Of a stretch of DNA of 5,394 nt, positions 1 through 4,867 are shown piece by piece (the stretch's first letter is position 1; each line of letters starts with the position of its first letter). The translations under genes and the position numbers were made by a program. The notes under the pieces were generated by a model. It did not search any database. It was not told the origin of the DNA and was given only the letters and a program-made list of their open reading frames with translations. Location: assembly GCA_027314825.1 (NCBI GenBank), contig DAHVAB010000191.1, forward strand, positions 1 to 5,394. The letters are read 5' to 3'. Source of the DNA: Solirubrobacterales bacterium. Its GTDB lineage: Bacteria > Actinomycetota > Thermoleophilia > Solirubrobacterales > Solirubrobacteraceae.

Positions 1-12
1 CAAGCCACGCCT

Positions 13-879
13 TCACGGGCTGAGCATGTGCGCCGCGGCCAGGCCCGCCCACGGGCCGTAGGCACAGAAGAACGAGCGCACCTCCTGCTCGGTCGCATAT
101 GCGCGCGGGTCTCCTCCGCTGAGCCGATGGCCGACGGCGCGCAGCAGGCCGACATCCCCGGCGGGCACCACCTCTTCGCGGCCCTGGCCGTGCAGCGCCA
201 GCATCTCCACCGTCCAGCTGCCGATCCCGGGGATCGCGCGCAGGCGCCGCCAGCCGCGCTCGTGATCCGGGCCGTGCAGGTCGACCCGTCCCGCCGCCAC
301 CTCCCGCGCGCAGCGCACGAGCGCCTGCGCGCGCGAGCCTGCGAGATCGAAGGACTGCAGCAGCGCCGGCGCCACGCCGGCCAGCGCGGAAGGCGTGGGA
401 CAGTCGTGCAGCAGGCCGCATCGCCGATCGAGCAGGCTGCGCCCGATCCGACGCACGATCCGACGCTCGATCGCGGCGGCCCGCCGGTATTCGATCAGCT
501 GCTCGCAGACCGCCCAGGCGAGCGCCTCGAAGGGCTCGGGACGGCGCAGCACCCGCAGTCCGGCCCGCGTGCGCAGCGAGTACCCGATCGCCGGGTCCGA
601 GCGGAAGCTGCGCAGGAATGGCGCCACATCCACATCGACGCCGAGCGCGAAGCGCATCCGCTCCACGCCGTGCTCGGCCGCGGCGCGAGTGCGAGCCCGC
701 GCTTGGAATATCACCCTGCTGCGCTCGGGCTGAACAACCGAGACCACGACCGGCTCGCAGCCGCAATGAACCAGGCGCCAGAGCCCGCCCGCGCGCCGGC
801 GCATCGCGCCGTCCGCCACGCCGTGGCGCGGCAGCAGGAACGGGCCGGGCGGCCTCGCCTCGACGCGAACCTCCACCAC
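13..879 (-). CDS. DNA-3-methyladenine glycosylase, AlkA-type (HhH-GPD superfamily)
   Basis: Base-excision repair enzyme expected to remove alkylated purines such as 3-methyladenine by cleaving the N-glycosidic bond, leaving an abasic site; cytoplasmic. The 288-residue protein has an AlkA-like layout. An N-terminal domain covers about 1-105. The helical region begins at 'FEALAWAVCEQLI' (117-129), which corresponds to the E. coli AlkA segment FEQ..RAILGQLVS. The helix-hairpin-helix is 'LRAIPGIGSWTVEMLAL' (213-229). The likely catalytic aspartate is Asp242 in 'VPAGDVGLLRAVG', and the C-terminal 'YGPWAGLAAAHML' matches the AlkA KPW..YA..H motif. E. coli AlkA has 282 residues, so this is full length. 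The start is GTG at 879; a second GTG follows at once, and only a weak purine stretch lies upstream. It begins 16 nt after the stop of the small membrane-protein gene, so the two are probably cotranscribed. Family assignment is firm; substrate range is inferred. Confidence 0.9.
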   Translation of the reverse strand: MVEVRVEARPPGPFLLPRHGVADGAMRRRAGGLWRLVHCGCEPVVVSVVQPERSRVIFQARARTRAAAEHGVERMRFALGVDVDVAPFLRSFRSDPAIGYSLRTRAGLRVLRRPEPFEALAWAVCEQLIEYRRAAAIERRIVRRIGRSLLDRRCGLLHDCPTPSALAGVAPALLQSFDLAGSRAQALVRCAREVAAGRVDLHGPDHERGWRRLRAIPGIGSWTVEMLALHGQGREEVVPAGDVGLLRAVGHRLSGGDPRAYATEQEVRSFFCAYGPWAGLAAAHMLSP

Positions 880-895
880 GCCCGTCTCGAGCCGA

Positions 896-1345
896 TCAGC
901 GGCCGCGAGCGGCCGGTCCGAGCAGGTGCACGTCGACCAGGAACGAGCGGCTGGCCAGCACCTGCGTCAGCTCCCGGCGGCCCTGCCGCCCTGCACGCCT
1001 GCCGCGCCGTCGACCGGACGCCCGCCGCGCGCGGCCGGCGCTCAGCGTGAGCCCGGCGTGCCGGCGACGGGCCAGCCCCACGACCGCCGCGCCCGCGACG
1101 AAGCCGCCGGCGGCCACCGCGGCCGCCTGCAGGACCGGCGCCGTGCGCAGATCGGTCAGCGGGCGTGCGGGCGGCGCGATCGGACGCGGCGCGGAGACCT
1201 GGGGCAGCCCGGCGGCCCCACCGCAGGCCACGGCCCGGGACCCGTAGCCGGACCCGGCCTCGATGGTGGAGCCGGACTCGACCGGCACCGCCAGCGCGTC
1301 GATTTCCTCGGTCTGGCCTTCCTCATGTTGAGACTCCGCACTCAC
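896..1345 (-). CDS. Small single-pass membrane protein of unknown function
   Basis: I do not recognise a characterised family. From a GTG start at 1345 the protein has 149 residues. An acidic N-terminal segment (about 4-30, rich in E and D) leads into a Pro/Ala/Gly-rich linker (40-65). One hydrophobic Ala/Gly/Val stretch follows (about 70-92, ending in RRR), which should span the membrane. Then come a very Arg-rich segment (93-124) and a C-terminal motif 'LASRSFLVDVHLLG' (130-143) that looks conserved and recalls hypothetical proteins of Thermoleophilia. The positive charges just after the helix favour a cytoplasmic C-terminus. The frame stays open to an ATG at 1459, but that extension is translated from the tandem repeat. 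The GTG at 1345 lies 7 nt after a TACACT -10 box, which fits leaderless translation. The gene ends 16 nt before the AlkA-type gene, a likely operon partner; a functional link to repair is not shown. Confidence 0.65.
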   Translation of the reverse strand: MSAESQHEEGQTEEIDALAVPVESGSTIEAGSGYGSRAVACGGAAGLPQVSAPRPIAPPARPLTDLRTAPVLQAAAVAAGGFVAGAAVVGLARRRHAGLTLSAGRARRASGRRRGRRAGRQGRRELTQVLASRSFLVDVHLLGPAARGR

Positions 1346-1352
1346 CGGCCGG

Positions 1353-1358
1353 AGTGTA
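1353..1358 (-). promoter_or_regulatory. Candidate -10 box of a leaderless promoter for the membrane-protein gene
   Basis: On the minus strand TACACT matches the TANNNT -10 consensus and is followed by 7 nt (CCGGCCG) and then the GTG start at 1345. That spacing would put the transcript start at or next to the start codon, as in actinobacterial leaderless genes. No Shine-Dalgarno sequence precedes the GTG. I see no convincing -35 box at 16-19 nt. Confidence 0.4.
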
Positions 1359-1394
1359 GAGCGCGCATCAGACGCCGGCGCGCGACCAATGGCG

Positions 1395-1540
1395 GCGAGA
1401 GCGCGCCACCGGCAGACTGGCGCCAGCAGCCGACCCCGGCGCGAGAGCGCCACCGGCATCTTGGCGCCAGCAGCCGACCCCGGTGCGAGAGCGCCACCGG
1501 CACCTTGGCGCCAGCAGCCGACCCCGGCGCGACAGCGCTA
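1395..1540. repeat. Tandem repeat, 44-46 bp unit, three copies plus a partial fourth
   Basis: Copies lie at 1395-1440 (46 bp, with an extra GC), 1441-1484 and 1485-1528 (44 bp each), then a degraded start at 1529-1540. The units differ at only a few positions. Each contains the inverted repeat GCGCCA / TGGCGC with a 9-nt loop (1403-1423, 1447-1467, 1491-1511). The arms are identical in all copies, and most differences fall in the loop (ending CAGAC, CATCT, CACCT). The array fills most of the gap between the acyltransferase stop and the membrane-protein start. It is not a CRISPR array because there are no unique spacers. It may be an intergenic minisatellite or a series of RNA hairpins downstream of the acyltransferase gene. 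Confidence 0.85.
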
Positions 1541-1558
1541 CACACACACCCGCGCGGG
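1540..1558 (-). terminator. Weak hairpin plus GT-run downstream of the acyltransferase gene
   Basis: Fourteen bases after the acyltransferase stop codon, the minus strand reads the palindrome CCCGCGCGGG and then an alternating TGTGTGTGT run (the (AC)5 tract at 1540-1549 on the plus strand). The stem is short, with four G/C pairs if a 2-nt loop is allowed, and there is no true T-run. This is only a possible terminator. Confidence 0.2.
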
Positions 1559-1571
1559 CGGCAGACGGCGA

Positions 1572-2702
1572 CTAGAGCTCGCGCTCGTAGACGCGATAAC
1601 GGCGCACGATCTCCCCGCCCATGCCTTCCATCGCGCGGTTCATCGGCTTGTTGACCTCCAGTATCCACCCGGTCTCGCCCCATTTCTGGGGCGTCCTTTC
1701 GGCCGCGTCGAAGTGCATCTGATAGAAGCGCGCCGCGACCCCCGTGTGCTGGTAGGCCGGCTTGACCCCCAGCGCGAACACCCGCACCGCGTCGATCTTC
1801 TTGCGCTCCCGCAGCGCAGTGACCCACCCGAAGGGGAGCAGCCTGCCGTTCAGCTTCCCGAGCACCTGGTTGTAATCCGGCAGCGTCAGCGCCGCGCCCA
1901 CCACCTCGCCGGTGTCCTTCTTCTCCGCCACCATCGCCCAGTTCTCATCCAACACGGGCTTCAGATCCTTCGCGTAGTGGCGGACCTCCTCCTCGGTGAG
2001 CGGCACGAAGCCCCAGTTGCGCTCCCAGGCGGCGTTATACACCTCCAGGAAACGGCCGATCTCGACCTCCAGATCCTTCTTGCGGAATTTGCGGCACACG
2101 ATCCCGTGCTCGGCCTCCAATTTGTCCGCGACCTCCCAGATCGCGGGATGCACCTTCTCGCGGCCCGTCACATACAGGCTCCACATGTACAGGTCCATCG
2201 CCTTGGAGAGTCCGACGTCCTGCTCCAGCAGGCGCTGATAGTAGGCATGCTGCCAGGGGCAGAGGATGATCGGCGGGCGCTCATGCCCCTCCACCAGCAC
2301 GCCGCACTCATCGTTGGTGGTGAAATCCATCGGCCCGACGACCTTCTCGCAGCCGCGCTGGCGCAGCCACTTCTCGGCCGTGCCGATCAGCGCCCTCGCC
2401 GCCTCCGGGTCGTCCTCGCACTCAAACCACCCGAACAGCCCCCAGCGGTTGTCCTGGAACTCGTTGAGGTTGCGGTCGATGTGCGCCGTGATCCTCCCCA
2501 CCACGCGATCCTGGCGCCAGGCGAGAAAGTACTCCGCCTCCGCGTGCTTAAAGAACGGGTTGCCGCTCCGGTCGAGCCGTTTCTTGACATCCATCAACAG
2601 AGGCGCGACCCAGTTGGGCTCGTTACGATAGAGCCGCCACGGCAGCTTGATGAACCGCCGCATCTCGCGGCGCGTACCCACAGGGCGCACCTCGACGCCC
2701 AC
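1572..2702 (-). CDS. GNAT-fold N-acyltransferase, YghO / bacterial ceramide synthase-like family
   Basis: A 376-residue cytoplasmic protein with two GNAT-like halves. The family hallmarks are visible: 'IKLPWRLYRNEPNWVAPL' (18-35), 'FFKHAEAEYFLA' (50-61), 'VVGRITAHID' (68-77), 'GLFGWFECEDD' (88-98), 'GPMDFTTNDECGVLVEG' (123-139), the acyl-CoA-loop-like 'KPAYQHTGVAARFY' (314-327), and 'WILEVNKPMNRAMEGMGG' (346-363). This family includes E. coli YghO and, as I recall, the Caulobacter ceramide synthase CCNA_01212, which acylates the amine of a long-chain base from acyl-CoA. Many members have no known substrate. An in-frame ATG exists at 2729, but I prefer GTG 2702: GAGGAG lies 6 nt upstream of it, and the conserved part starts just after. 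It diverges from the oxoamine synthase gene, which supports an amine acceptor made by that enzyme. Family is fairly sure; ceramide synthesis is inferred. Confidence 0.85.
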   Translation of the reverse strand: MGVEVRPVGTRREMRRFIKLPWRLYRNEPNWVAPLLMDVKKRLDRSGNPFFKHAEAEYFLAWRQDRVVGRITAHIDRNLNEFQDNRWGLFGWFECEDDPEAARALIGTAEKWLRQRGCEKVVGPMDFTTNDECGVLVEGHERPPIILCPWQHAYYQRLLEQDVGLSKAMDLYMWSLYVTGREKVHPAIWEVADKLEAEHGIVCRKFRKKDLEVEIGRFLEVYNAAWERNWGFVPLTEEEVRHYAKDLKPVLDENWAMVAEKKDTGEVVGAALTLPDYNQVLGKLNGRLLPFGWVTALRERKKIDAVRVFALGVKPAYQHTGVAARFYQMHFDAAERTPQKWGETGWILEVNKPMNRAMEGMGGEIVRRYRVYEREL

Positions 2703-2745
2703 CGCAGTCTCCTCTACACCGACAGCCATAGCGAAACCACATTAC
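2703..2745. promoter_or_regulatory. Divergent start region between acyltransferase and oxoamine synthase genes
   Basis: With the preferred starts only 43 bp separate the two divergent reading frames, so promoters for both must lie here or reach into the opposite coding sequence. On the minus strand TAATGT (2744-2739) fits a -10 box for the acyltransferase gene. For the plus-strand gene I see only a poor TAGCGA (2729-2734). No clear -35 boxes or operator symmetry are visible. Co-regulation of the two genes is plausible from the geometry alone. Confidence 0.35.
2709..2714 (-). promoter_or_regulatory. Shine-Dalgarno sequence that decides the acyltransferase start
   Basis: The minus strand reads GAGGAG, then ACTGCG, then GTG at 2702-2700. 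The 6-nt spacing is near ideal. The alternative ATG at 2729 has no comparable site upstream. This favours the GTG start and makes the divergent intergenic region 43 bp rather than 16 bp. Confidence 0.55.
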
Positions 2746-4167
2746 ATGGCCGCATCGACCGACGTATTCAGCAAGACCCGGGGGCACGAGCGGGAAGCTC
2801 TCGTGGACGCGGCGCGCGAGGCGGGGCTGTTCCCATACTTTCGAACGGTCGAGTCCCCGGCGTCGCCGGTCGTGGAGATGGAAGGCGCGCCGAGGATCAT
2901 GCTCGCCTCCAACAACTACCTTGGCCTCACCGGCGATGAGCGTGTCGTGGCGGGGGCCGAGGAGGCGCTGCGCCGCTACGGCACCGGTCTCACCGGATCG
3001 CGCCTGCTCAACGGCACCACCCCTCTGCACCTTCAGCTCGAGCGCGAGCTCGCCGAGTGGATGGGCACCGAGGACGCGCTGGTCTTCACCACTGGGCACC
3101 AGGCGAACCTGGGAACCCTCGGCACGCTGCTCGACGCCGGAGACACGGTCATTGTCGACTCCGCCGATCACGCATCGATCCTCGACGGCGCGCTGCTCTC
3201 CAGAGCGAAGCTGCGGCCCTTCCGGCACAACCGCCTGGAGAAGCTGGAGAAGGCGCTGGCGCGCGCGAGGGAGGACGGCGGCGGGACGCTCGTGGTCGTA
3301 GACGGCGTCTTCTCGATGGAGGGGGACGTCGCGCCGCTGCTCGACATCGCCGAGCTGTGCGCTGCGCACGGCGCCCGCCTGATGGTCGACGAGGCGCACG
3401 GCGCCGGCGTCCTTGGAGCAAACGGCGTGGGCGCTTGCGAGCTGCTTGGCGTCGCCGATCGGGTCGATCTGCGCATGGGCACCTTCTCCAAGTCGCTTGC
3501 CTCGTGCGGCGGCTTCGTCGCCGGGCCCGCAGAGGTGATCGACTACCTGCGGATCTCCTCGCGCGCATTCCTCTTCACCGCCTCCGCGGTCCCCGCCGCC
3601 CTGGGCGCAGCGCTGGCCGCCCTGCGGATCATCCGCTCCGAGGAGGGGCCTGCCCTGCTCACCGGGGTGCTCGAGAACGCACGACATCTCGCCGCCGGCC
3701 TCCGCGACATCGGCTACCGGACCATCGCCCCCGCGCCGGTGCGCATCGCGACCACGCCCGCGGCCGCCGGCGAGCCCGCCGCGCTCAGCATCACCACCCC
3801 GATCGTGCCGATCTTCGTTGGCGACGACTGGAAGGCGGGGCTGCTGTGGCGGATGCTCTACGACCGCGGCGTCTTCACCAACTGCGCCCTGCACCCGGCA
3901 GTGCCCCCCGGCGGCGCGCTGTTGCGCACGAGCGTGATGGCCACCCACGATGATGAGACCCTCGATCGCGCGCTCGAAGCCTTCGCCCTCGTCAAGCGGA
4001 GGTTCGAGGCCGAGCACGGGCCGCTGCCGGGGCCGGCCGGTGAGGCCGCACACGGGCCGCTGCCGGGGCCGGCCGGTGAGGCCGCACACGAGCCGCTGCC
4101 GGGGCCGGCCGGTGAGGCCGCACACGAGCCGCTGCCGGGGCCGGCCGGCGAGGCCGCGGCGGGCTGA
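2746..4167 (+). CDS. PLP-dependent alpha-oxoamine synthase, serine palmitoyltransferase-like
   Basis: Fold-type I PLP enzyme of the family containing serine palmitoyltransferase (SPT), 2-amino-3-ketobutyrate CoA ligase and 8-amino-7-oxononanoate synthase (BioF), which condense an amino acid with an acyl-CoA and release CO2. Visible in the 473 residues: 'GLFPYFRTVES' (27-37), 'ASNNYLGL' (54-61), the Gly-rich 'YGTGLTGSRLLNGT' (78-91), His142 in 'ADHASI' (PLP stacking), 'DEAHGAGVLG' (215-224; Asp215 and His218 contact PLP), Schiff-base Lys249 in 'GTFSKS', and 'PAVPPGGALLRTSVMATH' (384-401). 'PYFR', 'LNGT', 'VDGVFSMEGD' and 'RTSVMATH' recall bacterial SPT-like proteins more than BioF. An unusual insertion sits at about 325-350, and four 12-residue repeats form the tail (424-471); without it the length is normal. 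The ATG at 2746 has no Shine-Dalgarno, so the mRNA may be nearly leaderless. The class is firm; SPT rather than another oxoamine synthase is likely, not proven. Confidence 0.88.
   Translation: MAASTDVFSKTRGHEREALVDAAREAGLFPYFRTVESPASPVVEMEGAPRIMLASNNYLGLTGDERVVAGAEEALRRYGTGLTGSRLLNGTTPLHLQLERELAEWMGTEDALVFTTGHQANLGTLGTLLDAGDTVIVDSADHASILDGALLSRAKLRPFRHNRLEKLEKALARAREDGGGTLVVVDGVFSMEGDVAPLLDIAELCAAHGARLMVDEAHGAGVLGANGVGACELLGVADRVDLRMGTFSKSLASCGGFVAGPAEVIDYLRISSRAFLFTASAVPAALGAALAALRIIRSEEGPALLTGVLENARHLAAGLRDIGYRTIAPAPVRIATTPAAAGEPAALSITTPIVPIFVGDDWKAGLLWRMLYDRGVFTNCALHPAVPPGGALLRTSVMATHDDETLDRALEAFALVKRRFEAEHGPLPGPAGEAAHGPLPGPAGEAAHEPLPGPAGEAAHEPLPGPAGEAAAG
4015..4158 (+). repeat. Four in-frame 36-bp tandem repeats encoding the synthase tail
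   Basis: Units lie at 4015-4050, 4051-4086, 4087-4122 and 4123-4158, each encoding H(G/E)PLPGPAGEAA. Units 1 and 2 are identical. Units 3 and 4 change GGG to GAG (Gly to Glu), and unit 4 also has two silent changes. Two codons (Ala, Gly) and the stop follow. The segment is Pro/Gly/Ala-rich, so probably disordered, and lies outside the catalytic fold. Such near-identical units suggest recent expansion by slippage or recombination. Confidence 0.95.
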
Positions 4168-4275
4168 GGCGCCCGCGCAGGACCTCGCCCGGCGAGCGGT
4201 CGCCTTGTCCATTCCCGCACAAACGCGGCGGCCGAGAAAAAACCCGCTTCTAGCGACCGAACCATGTCCGTCCGG

Positions 4276-4305
4276 TTGACCGCCGGGGCCAGGCTCGCTT
4301 AGCCT
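4276..4305 (+). promoter_or_regulatory. Sigma70-like promoter for the mIHF gene
   Basis: TTGACC (4276-4281) resembles the -35 consensus TTGACA and lies 18 bp before TAGCCT (4300-4305), a TANNNT -10 box. Transcription would begin near 4312 and leave a 5' leader of about 175 nt. An imperfect AGGCT/AGCCT inverted repeat overlaps the -10 box (4291-4305). Confidence 0.5.
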
Positions 4306-4350
4306 CCCTCGAAGCGCAGTGCAGGCCGTCCAGGAGCGTCGCAAGCGCAG

Positions 4351-4368
4351 CCGGCAGTGGGGTGCCGG
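4351..4368 (+). other. Stem-loop in the mIHF leader
   Basis: CCGGCA (4351-4356) and TGCCGG (4363-4368) form a perfect 6-bp stem around a 6-nt loop, GTGGGG, within the predicted leader. Without covariation data this could be chance in GC-rich DNA. Confidence 0.35.
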
Positions 4369-4437
4369 GCCGCAGGCGTAAAGTCGGGGCGATCTTGGCC
4401 GGCCAGCTGAGGCGCCCAACATCTACAACCAGAGGAT

Positions 4438-4476
4438 GTCGCGACGCCACGGGGTCCACGTGGTCGCGACGGGGAG
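4438..4476 (+). promoter_or_regulatory. Hairpin abutting the mIHF ribosome binding site
   Basis: GTCGCGA (4438-4444) pairs with TCGCGAC (4464-4470). After a 2-nt CG bulge, CCACG (4447-4451) pairs with CGTGG (4459-4463) around a 7-nt loop. The Shine-Dalgarno GGGGAG (4471-4476) follows directly, 10 nt before the ATG at 4487. The position suggests control of ribosome access, or a DNA palindrome (CCACGTGG at 4456-4463; GTCGCGAC at both ends) that could bind a protein. Confidence 0.45.
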
Positions 4477-4486
4477 TGAGCACACC

Positions 4487-4867
4487 ATGAACGCGACAGC
4501 GACGATCGCCCCTGCCGTCCCCCAGCACATACGCGCACTGCAACGCGCCAACGAGGTCCGCCTCGCCAGGGCGGAGCTCAAGCGCAGGGTCGCCGATGGC
4601 GAGCTCGACATCGCGGAGGTCATCCTCGACTGCCCGCCGGAGGCGCAGAGCATGGCGGTCTCAGACCTGCTGATGAGCCAGCGCCGGTGGGGCCAGACGC
4701 GCTGCCGCCGGCTTCTCGCCCAGCTGCCGATCTCAGAGAAGAAGACGGTCGGCTCGCTCACCGACCGTCAGCGCCGGACGCTCGTGAGCATGCTCACTGC
4801 GATCAGCGCGACACGCATGCGCAGCGGCTGGGCTCCTGCTTCGCGGCGCTCGGCTGGACCGATCTGA
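4487..4867 (+). CDS. Integration host factor, actinobacterial type (mIHF)
   Basis: Small basic nucleoid-associated DNA-binding protein of 126 residues, of the mycobacterial/Streptomyces IHF family and unrelated to the enterobacterial IHF heterodimer. The family bends or bridges DNA and affects replication, transcription and phage integration. The N-terminal helix 'NEVRLARAELKRRVADGEL' (22-40) matches the family's AR..RAELK pattern. The helix-two-turn-helix region follows: 'MAVSDLLMSQRRWGQTRCRRLLAQL' (56-80), then 'KTVGSLTDRQRRTLVSML' (86-103), like the mIHF segment ending LGERQRKALL. The residues after about 104, a basic tail with SATRMRSGW and ASRRS, look poorly conserved. An in-frame ATG exists at 4436, but ATG 4487 has GGGGAG 10 nt upstream and a better fit to the family. 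It has its own promoter and a long structured leader. Its last 65 bp overlap the convergent gene. Confidence 0.88.
   Translation: MNATATIAPAVPQHIRALQRANEVRLARAELKRRVADGELDIAEVILDCPPEAQSMAVSDLLMSQRRWGQTRCRRLLAQLPISEKKTVGSLTDRQRRTLVSMLTAISATRMRSGWAPASRRSAGPI

Larger units (their letters stand above)
4168..4486 (+). other. Non-coding region upstream of the mIHF gene
   Basis: This 319-bp stretch lies between the oxoamine synthase stop and the mIHF start. I find no convincing gene on either strand; open frames here are short or are shadows. It contains a short hairpin after the synthase stop (CTCGC-CCG-GCGAG, about 4182-4194), an A6 tract at 4237-4242, the promoter at 4276-4305, and a leader of about 175 nt with two stem-loops. 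I could not match the leader to any riboswitch class I know. Confidence 0.6.

Noticed and set aside
28..1050. 340-codon plus-strand frame opposite the AlkA-type gene
   Set aside because: It spans two convincing minus-strand genes and their junction and shows low-complexity Arg/Ala/Pro composition.
1346..1459. N-terminal extension of the small membrane protein up to ATG 1459
   Set aside because: The added residues are translated from the tandem repeat and recur in the adjacent units; a -10 box lies within this stretch, so it is more likely upstream DNA.
1395..1540. CRISPR array
   Set aside because: Units are contiguous repeats with no unique spacers, and no cas gene is present.
1389..2939. 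516-codon plus-strand frame opposite the acyltransferase gene
   Set aside because: The minus-strand protein matches a family throughout; the plus-strand product has no recognisable motif and runs through the tandem repeat.
4264..4302. 12-codon upstream ORF (ATG 4264 to TAG)
   Set aside because: It overlaps the predicted promoter, so it would not be in the transcript, and it has no ribosome binding site.
2623..4422. 599-codon open frame on the minus strand, antisense to the oxoamine synthase gene
   Set aside because: It is rich in Gly, Arg and Ala with no recognisable domain and mirrors a gene with clear PLP-enzyme motifs. Long antisense frames are expected at this GC content.
4306..4435. 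Known riboswitch (cobalamin, glycine, c-di-AMP) in the mIHF leader
   Set aside because: I looked for the conserved core sequences of these classes and could not find them.
4436..4486. Longer mIHF protein starting at ATG 4436
   Set aside because: No spaced Shine-Dalgarno precedes it and the extra 17 residues come from the hairpin; ATG 4487 has GGGGAG at 10 nt.
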